Shown: positions 17,016-25,233, counted from the stretch's first letter. The stretch: 45,858 bases of DNA from an uncultured Chitinophaga sp. (GCF_902168175.1 NZ_CABHOU010000034.1:1-45858); one strand, 5' to 3'. The notes: generated by a model from the sequence alone, not told the origin. Translations and numbers: made by a program.

Positions 17016-17226
17016 GGAATATGATTAACGGTTTAATAATTAGATGTTTAAGATAGAAAATATTTTCTGCTCATTATAACTAAGCTAAATTAAGAGAAGG
17101 ATATTTTTCTGGTTTCCCACACTGAAGGTATTTTTAACGGACTATAATAATACGGGTAAGGCGATTTTATCTTCCCCTAATCCCTGCACGATAATTGCCA
17201 CGTACATAAGGAAAACATCAGTGTTC

Positions 17227-18237
17227 ATGAAGTACTGGCTTATTATCATCCTGTTCCTTTCGCTCTGGCAACCAACATATGCGCAGCACGCTCCCGATTA
17301 CAGAAACCTTAAATACTGGGCCGCTCACCCCCGGAAGCTGGATGCCTCGGACAGCGTACTTGTTTTCCTGAAAAATGAATTACGCGATACCGCTGTAGAT
17401 GTATTTTTCCTGCATCCCACCAGTTTCGTCCAAAACTTCAGGAAGTCGCCACTCAATGCAGATGTGGATGATGAGGAACTGAATCAGCTCACCGAAAGAC
17501 AAATCATAAAACTACAGGCCAGCATCTTTAACCAACATGCGCGGGTGTTCGCACCTTTTTACCGGCAGGCGCACCTGAAAGCTTATTTCCAACAGGGCGA
17601 GGCGGGATCCGCTGCGTTCGATACAGCTTACAGCGATCTGAAAATGGCTTTCAGGTATTACCTCGATCACTATAACCACGGCCGCCCGATCATTATAGCC
17701 GCCCACAGCCAGGGTGCCATGCACGGTATCAGGCTGTTACAGGACTTTTTAGACGGTAAACCCCTGCAAAAGCAATTGGTATGTGCCTACCTTGTGGGCT
17801 GGCGCATCGGGCAGGATGATTTTAAACACATTCCACCAGGTACTGCTCCTGCGCAAACAGGTTGTGTGCTTACCTGGCGTACTTATGAAAAGGATAGAAT
17901 AGGTAAGGGCGATAAGGAAACGGCAGAAGGTGCGTTATGTGTAAACCCTATTACCTGGACTCCCGGAAATGAGTGGTCGGAAAAGGCCGCTTACAAAGGC
18001 GCTCCGGACAAAAACTTGCAGAAAAAGGTGAACAGCGATATAAGGGTAAGGGTGCATGAAAAATATCATGTAGTATGGGTAAAGGGTTATAATGAACTGA
18101 ACCTTGGGATGCCCGGCATTGCCAGGTTAGCCATGGCACTGGGCAATTTGCATCTGTTTGATCTAAACCTTTTTTACCTGAATGTGCGCGAAAATGTAGC
18201 AATAAGGGTTAATGCGTTTATGGCGGCAAAACGTTAG
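17227..18237 (+). CDS. DUF3089 family protein, likely secreted alpha/beta-hydrolase
   Basis: Protein of 336 residues with a signal peptide (cleavage near PTYAQ). The DUF3089 pattern is visible: AVDVFFLHPTSF, ASIFNQHARVFAPFYRQ, the serine-nucleophile elbow IIAAHSQGAMHG (AHSQG) and VCAYLVGWRI. This is an alpha/beta-hydrolase-like fold, with the acid probably near YEKDRIG and the histidine in KYHVVW; those two are guesses. Substrate unknown. A GTG two codons earlier (17221) is possible, but the ATG at 17227 starts a normal MKYWLIIILF signal peptide. It appears monocistronic: the next gene is 159 bp away and has its own promoter region. Confidence 0.75.
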   Translation: MKYWLIIILFLSLWQPTYAQHAPDYRNLKYWAAHPRKLDASDSVLVFLKNELRDTAVDVFFLHPTSFVQNFRKSPLNADVDDEELNQLTERQIIKLQASIFNQHARVFAPFYRQAHLKAYFQQGEAGSAAFDTAYSDLKMAFRYYLDHYNHGRPIIIAAHSQGAMHGIRLLQDFLDGKPLQKQLVCAYLVGWRIGQDDFKHIPPGTAPAQTGCVLTWRTYEKDRIGKGDKETAEGALCVNPITWTPGNEWSEKAAYKGAPDKNLQKKVNSDIRVRVHEKYHVVWVKGYNELNLGMPGIARLAMALGNLHLFDLNLFYLNVRENVAIRVNAFMAAKR

Positions 18238-18330
18238 TATGTGGCCGCTCAGCACATTTTTAGATTGAAAAATCGGATGAGTTTATTTAAAGAAAGTGCC
18301 CCCCTTGTTCATAGCTTTCAATCCATATAA

Positions 18331-18374
18331 AAAGATAAAAAACTCTTTTATTTAATTATTCCCCCTTATCTTTG
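18331..18374 (+). promoter_or_regulatory. Promoter and candidate operator of the NsrR-like gene
   Basis: TATCTTTG at 18367-18374 matches the Bacteroidota -7 element (TAnnTTTG), 22 bp before the ATG. Just upstream, AAAGATAAAAAACTCTTT (18331-18348) is an inverted repeat (AAAGA, 8 nt, TCTTT) covering the -33 region. A similar sequence, AAGGATAAAAAGGTCTT, lies before hmp, so this is a good candidate for autoregulation. Confidence 0.5.
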
Positions 18375-18396
18375 TTTCACAAACAATCACCACTCA

Positions 18397-18834
18397 ATGG
18401 GCGTTTTTTCTAAGACATGCGAATATGCGATGCGTGCGGTATTTTATATCGCTCACCGTACTATCGACGGCTCAAGGGTGGGGATTAAAGAGATCGCAGA
18501 ACAAATTGATTCGCCGGAACCTTTTCTGGCGAAGATACTGCAGGAGTTAAGCCGTAAAGGTCTTATACAATCTGTAAAGGGGCCGAATGGCGGCTTTTAC
18601 ATCGATGAGATATGCCTGAAGCGCCCACTTGCCGATATTGTTACGGCTCTCGACGGAGAGGAGATCTTTAGCGGATGCGGGATGGGGCTTGCTCATTGTT
18701 CGGAAACGAATCCTTGTCCGCTGCACAAGGAGTTTAAGAAAATCAGGAACCAGATTACACAGATGCTGCACACAACTACCATCGGACAATTCAATAAGGA
18801 TTTGCTACTCGGGCATCTTACCCTTAAAAAGTGA
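18397..18834 (+). CDS. nsrR: Rrf2-family regulator, NsrR-like nitric-oxide sensor
   Basis: Small DNA-binding regulator of 145 residues. The winged helix-turn-helix is at the N-terminus (YAMRAVFYIAH, then VGIKEIAEQIDSPEPFLAKIL, QELSRKGLIQSVKGPNGGFY). Three cysteines, Cys94, Cys101 and Cys107, spaced C-x6-C-x5-C, sit where Rrf2 members bind an iron-sulfur cluster. The flavohemoglobin gene lies 70 bp downstream on the same strand, the standard neighbourhood for an NO-responsive NsrR that represses hmp until NO attacks its cluster. An IscR- or RsrR-like role is possible from sequence alone; context makes NsrR more likely. Confidence 0.7.
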   Translation: MGVFSKTCEYAMRAVFYIAHRTIDGSRVGIKEIAEQIDSPEPFLAKILQELSRKGLIQSVKGPNGGFYIDEICLKRPLADIVTALDGEEIFSGCGMGLAHCSETNPCPLHKEFKKIRNQITQMLHTTTIGQFNKDLLLGHLTLKK

Positions 18835-18842
18835 TTTCCATT

Positions 18843-18876
18843 TTTTTATCTTAATAAAGGATAAAAAGGTCTTATT
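18843..18876 (+). promoter_or_regulatory. Candidate NsrR operator before hmp
   Basis: TTTTTATC (18843-18850) and GATAAAAA (18860-18867) form an inverted repeat with a 9-nt spacer. Overlapping it, AAGGATAAAAAGGTCTT (18857-18873) resembles the element before the regulator gene. It lies 29-62 bp upstream of the hmp start, where a repressor would act. No clean -7 element was found for a separate hmp promoter. Confidence 0.45.
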
Positions 18877-18904
18877 ATATTAATCTATGTAAAAGTAAAA
18901 GATC

Positions 18905-20104
18905 ATGACTACAGCACAGAAAGAGTTGGTGAAAGCTACAGTACCTGTCCTCAGGGAACATGGCGTGTTATTGACAAGCCATTTTTATAAGCGAATGTTT
19001 ACGCATAATCCTGAAGTGAAGCATATGTTCAATATGGGCAACCAGCAGAACAGCAAGCAACAAACGGCACTGGCCATGGCGGTACTCGCGTACGCCGAAC
19101 ATATCGACAATCCGGGTGTACTGATGCCTGTAATCGACAGCATCGGGCAAAAGCATACCAGCCTGGATATTCGTCCTGAACATTATGCGATTGTTGGTAA
19201 ACACCTGCTGGCCTCTATTGGTGAAGTGCTGGGCGAAGCCGCTACACCGGAACTGCTGGATGCCTGGAAGGTAGCTTACCTGCAACTGGCGGGTATCATG
19301 TCGGGGCACGAGCAAACGCTGTATAGCGCACAAACGGCCAAAAGTGGCGGTTGGACGGGCTGGAGGCCTTTCGTGGTGAAGAGGAAAGTGCGGGAGTCGG
19401 ATGAGATCACTTCCTTTTACCTAAGCCCATCTGACAATGGCCCTATTGCCGACTTTACACCCGGACAATACCTGAGCGTACGTTTGTTCCTTCCTGAAAT
19501 TAATTTGCTGCAACCAAGGCAGTACAGTCTTTCAGCGGCACCCAACGGCGAGTACTATCGTATCTCTGTTAAAAAAGAAAAAGGCAGTAAACACCCGGAT
19601 GGTATGATCAGTAACAGGCTACATGATTTTGTGAAAGTGGGAGATGTAATAGAGGCGTCTGCACCGGCAGGCAGCTTCGTATTCAACGCCGGCGACGATC
19701 AGCCTGTGGTATTTATCAGTGGTGGCGTAGGCCAAACACCGCTGATCAGTATGCTGGAAAGCCTTGTGCAGAAAGGCCACCAACAGCCTGTAACCTGGAT
19801 TCATGGCTGTCGTAGTAAAGATGTGCATGCGTTTCATAGCCAGGTAGCCAAGTGGTCGGGCCAATATGAAAATATACGCGAACACTTTTTCTATGATCAA
19901 CATCCTTTGCAGGACGCGGTTTATACAGGTATGGTGGAGCTGAATAGGTTGGGAGATGAAGTGCTGGCAGAGAATGCCAAATACTACATCTGCGGCCCGG
20001 CTGCATTTATCAGGAAACACTTCGACTACCTGACCGGCCGGGGTATCGATCGTGCAGATATTCACTTCGAGGAATTTGGGCCAGCTTCGTTATTGCTAAA
20101 CTAA
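18905..20104 (+). CDS. hmp: Flavohemoglobin / nitric oxide dioxygenase Hmp
   Basis: Cytosolic enzyme that converts NO and O2 to nitrate using NAD(P)H. Three domains fit the usual ~400-residue length (399 here). The globin domain (1-140) has proximal His84 in GQKHTSLDIRPEHYAIVG and distal Phe/Tyr-Lys in the SHFYKRMF helix. The FAD domain (about 150-255) has RQYSLSAAP. The NAD domain has GGVGQTPLISML and ends with FEEFGPASLL. Regulation by the adjacent NsrR-like protein is inferred from order and shared operator-like sequences. A strong terminator follows at 20115. Confidence 0.94.
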   Translation: MTTAQKELVKATVPVLREHGVLLTSHFYKRMFTHNPEVKHMFNMGNQQNSKQQTALAMAVLAYAEHIDNPGVLMPVIDSIGQKHTSLDIRPEHYAIVGKHLLASIGEVLGEAATPELLDAWKVAYLQLAGIMSGHEQTLYSAQTAKSGGWTGWRPFVVKRKVRESDEITSFYLSPSDNGPIADFTPGQYLSVRLFLPEINLLQPRQYSLSAAPNGEYYRISVKKEKGSKHPDGMISNRLHDFVKVGDVIEASAPAGSFVFNAGDDQPVVFISGGVGQTPLISMLESLVQKGHQQPVTWIHGCRSKDVHAFHSQVAKWSGQYENIREHFFYDQHPLQDAVYTGMVELNRLGDEVLAENAKYYICGPAAFIRKHFDYLTGRGIDRADIHFEEFGPASLLLN

Positions 20105-20114
20105 GATAGAATCG

Positions 20115-20141
20115 GATGCCGCGTAATGCGGCATCTTTTTT
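20115..20141 (+). terminator. Terminator of hmp
   Basis: Perfect 8-bp stem GATGCCGC / GCGGCATC with loop gtaat, followed by six T, 10 bp beyond the hmp stop. Confidence 0.9.
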
Positions 20142-20182
20142 ACTATAAAGGGCACCGTCCATCATTAAGCCTTTACCGGAGG

Positions 20183-20213
20183 TTGTAGGTACGCCTTATA
20201 AATTTTATATTCG
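20183..20213 (+). promoter_or_regulatory. Promoter of the sugar dehydrogenase gene
   Basis: TTG (20183-20185), 20 bp, then TATATTCG (20206-20213), close to the Bacteroidota TTTG / TAnnTTTG consensus. It ends 19 bp before the ATG, so the leader would be very short. Confidence 0.5.
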
Positions 20214-20232
20214 CAGATAATCTGTTACTGAT

Positions 20233-21465
20233 ATGAAAAAATTGGCTCCTCTTTTTCTGATGGGAATCATCCCGGCACTGTTCGCCTGCAATTCTGCCCC
20301 AAAGCAGGTAGGCGTTGCCTCTACTGATACACTGCCGCCGGTGGAAACTGCCGAGGCAAATACCACTTACAAACCTGCCTTCGAAGGACAAACCCGTGTA
20401 GCCGGTGTTAAAACCAGCGCGGCTTATGATGTGAAGGTACTCGATAGCAGCCTGCAAAGGCCCTGGGGTATAGCCAGTTTGCCAGACGGACGACTGATCA
20501 TTACCGAAAAAGAAGGTACGCTGAAAATCGCTACTGCCGAAGGAAAGGTGAGTGCAGCGATTACCGGCCTGCCAGCCGTAAATCCTGACGGACAAGGTGG
20601 CCTGCTGGGTATATTAGTAGATCCTGAATTTGCCAGCAACAGAACTTTGTATTGGGTGTTTTCACAAAAGTTACCAGAAGGCAATCTGACTGCAGTAGCT
20701 ACAGGCAAGCTTTCGGCTGATGAAACGAAGATAGAAGGTGCTTCTGTTATATACCAGGCCACACCTGCTTATAAAGGGACCTTACACTACGGAGGCCGCA
20801 TCCTGATGGATAAGTCCGGCAACCTGCTGGTAAGCACTGGCGAACGCTCCGATTTGGAAACAAGGCCACAGGCACAGGACCTCAAATCCGGCCTGGGAAA
20901 AATAGTATGCATCACCAAAGAAGGTAAACCTGCAGCAGGCAATCCTTTTGAAGGTAATAAAGACGCAAGGCCCGAGTTGTTCTCTTATGGTCACCGTAAC
21001 GTGCAGGGCCTCGCTTTTCACCCGGCTACAGGCGATTTGTGGGAAACTGAATTTGGTCCAAGGGGAGGCGATGAACTGAACCGTGTTGAAGCAGGTAAAA
21101 ACTACGGCTGGCCAACCATCACTTACGGACTTGAGTATAGCGGTAAAAAAGTGGGCGACAGTATCCAGCAAAAAGAAGGACTTGAACAACCCGTTTACTA
21201 TTGGGACCCTGTGCTTTCGCCCAGCGGTATTACCTTTTACAGTGGTGCAGGCATCGGAGAGTGGAAAAATAACCTGTTCATCTCCGGACTTAGCAGTACG
21301 CATATCGCCAGGCTCGTGATAGAGAATAATAAAGTGGTGGGCGAAGAACGTTTGCTGGTTGATCAGAAACAACGTTTCCGCGATATTACAGAAGGTAAAG
21401 ACGGCGCGTTGTATACAGTAACCGATAACGGTAAACTGATCCGTATAGCGGCTAAGGGCAAATAA
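20233..21465 (+). CDS. PQQ-dependent sugar dehydrogenase-like lipoprotein (GSDH family)
   Basis: Six-bladed beta-propeller of the glucose/sorbosone dehydrogenase family, 410 residues, with a lipoprotein signal (lipobox ALFAC, Cys19). It is therefore anchored in the envelope. Family motifs: RPWGIASLPDGRLIITEKEGTL, QGGLLGILVDPEF, the catalytic-histidine region LHYGGRILMDKSGNLLVSTG, FSYGHRNVQGLAFHP, WETEFGPRGGDELN, and GKNYGWPTITYG. Known members oxidise aldose sugars in the periplasm with PQQ as cofactor. PQQ dependence and substrate here are inferred from family only, and no pqq genes are in view. It is monocistronic with promoter at 20183 and terminator at 21495. Confidence 0.85.
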   Translation: MKKLAPLFLMGIIPALFACNSAPKQVGVASTDTLPPVETAEANTTYKPAFEGQTRVAGVKTSAAYDVKVLDSSLQRPWGIASLPDGRLIITEKEGTLKIATAEGKVSAAITGLPAVNPDGQGGLLGILVDPEFASNRTLYWVFSQKLPEGNLTAVATGKLSADETKIEGASVIYQATPAYKGTLHYGGRILMDKSGNLLVSTGERSDLETRPQAQDLKSGLGKIVCITKEGKPAAGNPFEGNKDARPELFSYGHRNVQGLAFHPATGDLWETEFGPRGGDELNRVEAGKNYGWPTITYGLEYSGKKVGDSIQQKEGLEQPVYYWDPVLSPSGITFYSGAGIGEWKNNLFISGLSSTHIARLVIENNKVVGEERLLVDQKQRFRDITEGKDGALYTVTDNGKLIRIAAKGK

Positions 21466-21494
21466 AATGAAAGCATAACATAAACAATTTTCGA

Positions 21495-21526
21495 AGCCAG
21501 TAGCGTGAACGCTGCTGGCTTTTTTC
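21495..21526 (+). terminator. Terminator of the sugar dehydrogenase gene
   Basis: Stem AGCCAGTAGCG / CGCTGCTGGCT (11 pairs, one G-T) with loop tgaa, followed by a T-run, about 30 bp beyond the stop. Confidence 0.88.
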
Positions 21527-21583
21527 TCCCGGATACTTATATAACTTTTTGTTCTTCCGCCCAAGGCTCAAATCATATATATC

Positions 21584-22051
21584 ATGAAACGCCAGGAAAC
21601 GATCGACTTTAAAACAGGCCTCAAAGCGTTCGGGGAGTCTCTTATTAAAGAACGGATAGCGATAGCCAAACGGGCTATTGACAATGCGCAGGAATCAGCC
21701 AATAGCGAAGACAAAAGTTCGGCAGGAGATAAATACGAAACCGGCAGGGCGATGGGGCATCTGCAAAAAGATATGTTTGCCAGGCAACAGGCAGAACATA
21801 TGAAGGAGCTGGACCAATTGCAGAAAGTGAATACAGATACCATTTATGAAACGGCCCGTACAGGCGCCTTCGTAAAATGTGCAGATCATTCTTTTTTCAT
21901 CGCCGCCGGGCTGGGGAAACAGTTGATAGGCGGGCAAACCGTATTTTTTCTTTCGCCCCATGCTCCGCTCGCAAAGTTATTGCTGCATAAGAAGGCGGGG
22001 GATAGTTTTCTCTTTAATAAGATAGAAACGGTGATCCTGGAGGTTTGCTGA
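21584..22051 (+). CDS. GreA/GreB-like protein (transcript cleavage factor fold)
   Basis: Protein of 155 residues with a Gre-factor layout. The N-terminal helical hairpin (about 10-80; KERIAIAKRAIDNAQESANSEDKSSAGDKYETGRAM) carries acidic residues at what would be the coiled-coil tip. The compact C-terminal domain ends in FLSPHAPLAKLLLHKKAGD, close to the GreA pattern ISPxSPLGxALLGKxxGD. Classical Gre factors put acidic tip residues into the RNA polymerase secondary channel to stimulate RNA cleavage. Here the tip differs from the usual DLSENAEY motif, so it may bind polymerase with another effect. It is complete. It stands alone, 118 bp after the previous gene. Confidence 0.65.
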   Translation: MKRQETIDFKTGLKAFGESLIKERIAIAKRAIDNAQESANSEDKSSAGDKYETGRAMGHLQKDMFARQQAEHMKELDQLQKVNTDTIYETARTGAFVKCADHSFFIAAGLGKQLIGGQTVFFLSPHAPLAKLLLHKKAGDSFLFNKIETVILEVC

Positions 22052-22103
22052 TGTCGTTTGAAAAACGCTGAATATTGCGTACCTTAATATCAAACACACC
22101 CCC

Positions 22104-22496
22104 ATGAACAAACATCCCTTGCACGTTTCTAACCTCGTGCCTTTTCTTCCGTACCTGTATTTTGCACTGATACCGGTATCTTCTTTTCTCGCGGCCCTCA
22201 ATGGTGGCATTACGCTCAGTACGCTGCTTCTGTTAGTTCCCGCTATTCCCTTTGTTGTGCAGCTTGTGTTTTCATTTAAACACCTCGACCTGATACTCGG
22301 CATTATTACCTTCGTTATTGCTGTTTATTTAACGCTGGCCTATATTTCCGACTTGGTCAAAATCACGGTCATGACGCCAAGAGCGATCAGCTTTATCACC
22401 GGTGGTGCCCTGTTTGTGCTGCTTAATTTCGTGATGTCGGTGCGCTTGTTCAAAAATTGTATCCTTAAAACAAGCGCGGAGCATCCTGCGGTATAA
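22104..22496 (+). CDS. Small integral membrane protein, function unknown
   Basis: Protein of 130 residues, mostly hydrophobic, with four likely membrane segments (about 10-32, 38-57, 62-84, 93-112). I do not recognise the family. The C-terminal tail (about 115-130) is polar. It starts 52 bp after the GreA-like gene on the same strand and could be on its transcript. The 185 bp that follow, before the convergent AraC gene, show no clear terminator. Confidence 0.6.
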   Translation: MNKHPLHVSNLVPFLPYLYFALIPVSSFLAALNGGITLSTLLLLVPAIPFVVQLVFSFKHLDLILGIITFVIAVYLTLAYISDLVKITVMTPRAISFITGGALFVLLNFVMSVRLFKNCILKTSAEHPAV

Positions 22497-22681
22497 AAGC
22501 TGATCATAGAATTTTTTCTTGTTTTGATTGCCGCGCATGGTTGAGTGGTGGTTAGACGGTGTTGCCATTTACGGATAAAAGGCTGATGGCTGTTATTCTC
22601 TATCTCCGTATCACTTTGCGACCTCGGGCACATACGCCTGCACGCTATGCATCCGATTGCTTTTCCATCGTGTTTCCATCT

Positions 22682-23464
22682 TCACGAAACGATTTTCTTT
22701 ACATGGCTTTCATCTGTCAGTCCAAATTCCGCGGCAATCTCTTTGAGGCTGTATTGCCTGCTCTCTATCCGCTGCCGGATAAGCGTCTTGCGGTAGTCCT
22801 GTATATAATCGCGTAAGGTAATACCGGCATTGCGCTTGAAGTAAGGGCCGATGTAGTCTGCTCCCTTGTTGAACGCCCCGGCTATCACCGGTGCTTTTAA
22901 CTTTTCGGGATCATAAATATGCTTGTGTACATAACAGAACAAAGCCTGCATGTCTTTACTCCTCCCGGGTGCCGATATGAGTTCCGGCATATTGCGCTGA
23001 AGTAGTTCAACGATTGATAACAATTGCCACCAGATAAGTTGTTCGTTGTCATTTACCGCTTCTCTTAAAGTCCTCACTACCTCGAATAATTGCGCCACAA
23101 TCTTTTTATCAGCGGTAGTCAGCCGGAATCCGGCACGGTGCGTTTCCCTGCTTTTGATCAGGTACTCCAGGTGCTGCCAGCTACGCGCTGTTCCACTCAT
23201 ATCCTTATAGCGATAGGGATCAGTAAATTTTAAATAGATAAAATGGGTGGGCGAAGTGATGTCAAAGTAATGCCGGTCTTCTGGTCCCAGCAGGAAAATG
23301 CTGCCTGCCTGATAGGGTTGCGGCGCGAGGTTGATTACGTGATGACCCCGTCCCTTTTTTATGTAGATTAATTCGTAGTGATTGTGGTTGTGTTCCGGAT
23401 GCTGCCACACGGTTGCCTCAAAGTCGGATATTAGCAGAGGTTCATATTGCCTATAGCGATTCAT
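22682..23464 (-). CDS. AraC-family regulator with a probably frameshifted C-terminus
   Basis: Regulator of 260 residues. The N-terminal cupin ligand-binding domain (about 1-110) has HPEHNHNHYELIYIKKGRGHH, and the C-terminal AraC domain has two helix-turn-helix units. The second unit, YSLKEIAAEFGLTDESHV, breaks off after KKIVS; relatives continue another 12-15 residues (a final helix then a P-x-x-YR end). Removing one A from the A4 run at 22693-22696 (minus strand) extends the frame with SFREDGNTMEKQSDA, which resembles a normal AraC tail. This suggests a one-base frameshift, real or from sequencing. It is divergent from the PRISE reductase gene (119 bp apart) and is its likely regulator. Confidence 0.75.
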   Translation of the reverse strand: MNRYRQYEPLLISDFEATVWQHPEHNHNHYELIYIKKGRGHHVINLAPQPYQAGSIFLLGPEDRHYFDITSPTHFIYLKFTDPYRYKDMSGTARSWQHLEYLIKSRETHRAGFRLTTADKKIVAQLFEVVRTLREAVNDNEQLIWWQLLSIVELLQRNMPELISAPGRSKDMQALFCYVHKHIYDPEKLKAPVIAGAFNKGADYIGPYFKRNAGITLRDYIQDYRKTLIRQRIESRQYSLKEIAAEFGLTDESHVKKIVS

Positions 23465-23583
23465 GTCGGAAAGTTACAAAATGTTCGCGGAATTATACTC
23501 CCTTTTGATGCAGCTTTGGACGATGTTTGTGGTACGGAAAGTTGTGTAGCCTGCAGGCGGCAACGAATGAAAACATAATTCTT

Positions 23584-24642
23584 ATGCAAGCAATTACAAA
23601 CACGGCGCTGGTGGTAGGCGCCAATGGTGTGATCGGTACCAACCTCATTGAGCATCTTTTATCGCTGGGTAATTGGAAAGTGATCGGTCTGTCGCGCAAA
23701 GGAGGTGCGGACGGGTACAGTTTGCGGCACATTGCCGTCGACCTGCTGGATGCAACGGGCAGCCGCGAACAGCTCTCGTCTCTCACCGATGTTACGCATA
23801 TATTTTACTCAGCTTATCAGGATCGTCCAGGCTGGGCCGAACTGGTAGCCCCAAACCTCGCCATGCTGATAAATGTGGTGGAGGCCGTTGAACCGGTTGC
23901 CAGGGGGCTGCAGCATGTTAGCCTTATGCAGGGATATAAAGTTTATGGCGCGCACCTGGGCCCATTCAAAACGCCCGCGAAAGAAAATGAAACGGATCAT
24001 ATGCCGCCGGAGTTCAATATGGATCAGCAACAATATCTTGAGCGACAGCAATTGGGGAAATCCTGGAGCTGGTCGGCCATTCGCCCTTCGGTGGTAGGAG
24101 GTCTTGCACTCGGTAACCCAATGAACCTGGCATTGAATATCGCGGTGTATGCCTCCATTTCAAAGGAACTCCGACTGCCATTGCGTTTTCCCGGCAAGCC
24201 GGGTGCCTATGACAAACTGATGGAAATGACAGATGCGAGCTTACTTGCCGAGGCTACCGTATGGGCCGCTACAACACCGGCAGCAGCTAACCAGGCCTTC
24301 AACATTACTAACGGGGATCTGTTCCGGTGGAATGACCTCTGGCCCAAAATAGCGGCATATTTTGACCTGCGCGTGGCGCATCAGTTGCCTATGCAACTGG
24401 ATACCATCATGGCAGATAAAGGGGAGGTGTGGACGAACATGCAGGAAAAGTATGGTTTAACACAACAAGGCTACGGACCACTTTCGCATTGGCGGTTTGC
24501 CGATTTTGTTTTCTCCTGGGACTATGACTTTTTTAGCGACAGTAGTAAGGCCAGGCGTATGGGGTTTCATACTTATGTAGATACCGAACAAATGTTTTAT
24601 CGCTTGTTTGATGAATGGAGGGCGGGGAAAATTATACCTTAA
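23584..24642 (+). CDS. PRISE-family (progesterone 5-beta-reductase-like) SDR reductase
   Basis: Extended, atypical SDR of 352 residues. Seen: nucleotide motif VVGANGVIGTNL near the start, QGYKVYGAHLGPFKTP with the conserved lysine, WSAIRPSVVGG, GNPMNLALNIAVYASI, NQAFNITNGDLFRWNDLWP and the ending RRMGFHTYVDTEQMF. These follow the order found in plant iridoid synthase / progesterone 5-beta-reductase enzymes, which reduce activated C=C bonds with NADPH. The family's catalytic tyrosine lies in an NFYY-D element; here the place reads PEFNMDQQQ, with no tyrosine. Activity may differ. The start at 23584 puts the nucleotide motif in the usual place; an in-frame ATG at 23527 would add 19 odd residues. 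Confidence 0.82.
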   Translation: MQAITNTALVVGANGVIGTNLIEHLLSLGNWKVIGLSRKGGADGYSLRHIAVDLLDATGSREQLSSLTDVTHIFYSAYQDRPGWAELVAPNLAMLINVVEAVEPVARGLQHVSLMQGYKVYGAHLGPFKTPAKENETDHMPPEFNMDQQQYLERQQLGKSWSWSAIRPSVVGGLALGNPMNLALNIAVYASISKELRLPLRFPGKPGAYDKLMEMTDASLLAEATVWAATTPAAANQAFNITNGDLFRWNDLWPKIAAYFDLRVAHQLPMQLDTIMADKGEVWTNMQEKYGLTQQGYGPLSHWRFADFVFSWDYDFFSDSSKARRMGFHTYVDTEQMFYRLFDEWRAGKIIP

Positions 24643-24760
24643 ATTACAGATAGATGAAGTGGCAGTTGTGGGCCGGCAGCTACTGCTGGCCAACAAACGC
24701 CGGAGCCTGATATTTAGCCAAATCGTCGCTCTGCTGTATACAGTATAAAACGGTTCACGG

Positions 24761-25204
24761 CTAATTTGCTTTTCGAACAGCAATACATTCTATTTCGATG
24801 CTTGCATTTCGCGGCAATAAGGCAACTTCAATGGTGCTTCGGGCCGGATAGTGTTGGTGAAAGTAACGGCTATATATTTCATTGACTGTTCCAAACGCTT
24901 TCAAATCAGTAAGAAAGATGGTCGTCTTAGCAATATGTTCAAAATCGGAATGATTGTCTTTAAGAATGACTTCCAGGTTATCAAATATTTGCTTCAGTTG
25001 TTCCCGGATTCCTTCCTTCAGTACATTAGACCTTGGATCAATACCAATTTGCCCTGATATAAAAATCAAATTACCGAAGCTTGTTGAATGACTATATGGC
25101 CCGATGGGCGTAGGCAAATTTGCATGTTTTTTCATTTTTATCTTTTGGGTATGGGCGCAGGATGTTAAAAGTATCAACAGTAACAGGGAGGCCATTTGTT
25201 TCAT
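24761..25204 (-). CDS. RidA (YjgF/UK114) family protein with lipoprotein signal
   Basis: Protein of 147 residues. RidA enzymes hydrolyse reactive enamine/imine intermediates and are normally cytosolic and about 125-130 residues long. Active-site features are present: IGPYSHS, ISGQIGID, the key arginine in PARSTIEV and the glutamate in IEIECIAV. The N-terminus adds a lipoprotein signal (MKQMASLLLLILLTSC, lipobox LTSC), so this copy is probably exported and lipid-anchored, which is unusual. It is the last gene in a leftward group with a cupin and two hydrolases; 144 bp with an inverted repeat at 25234 separate it from the cupin gene. Confidence 0.85.
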   Translation of the reverse strand: MKQMASLLLLILLTSCAHTQKIKMKKHANLPTPIGPYSHSTSFGNLIFISGQIGIDPRSNVLKEGIREQLKQIFDNLEVILKDNHSDFEHIAKTTIFLTDLKAFGTVNEIYSRYFHQHYPARSTIEVALLPRNASIEIECIAVRKAN

Positions 25205-25233
25205 GTCAGGTGAGTTTTCAATTTGTTCTTTAA

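Noticed and set aside
24671..24691. Terminator between the PRISE and RidA genes
   Set aside because: GGCCGGCAG / CTGCTGGCC can pair with a 3-nt loop, but no T-run follows on either strand, so the role is unclear.
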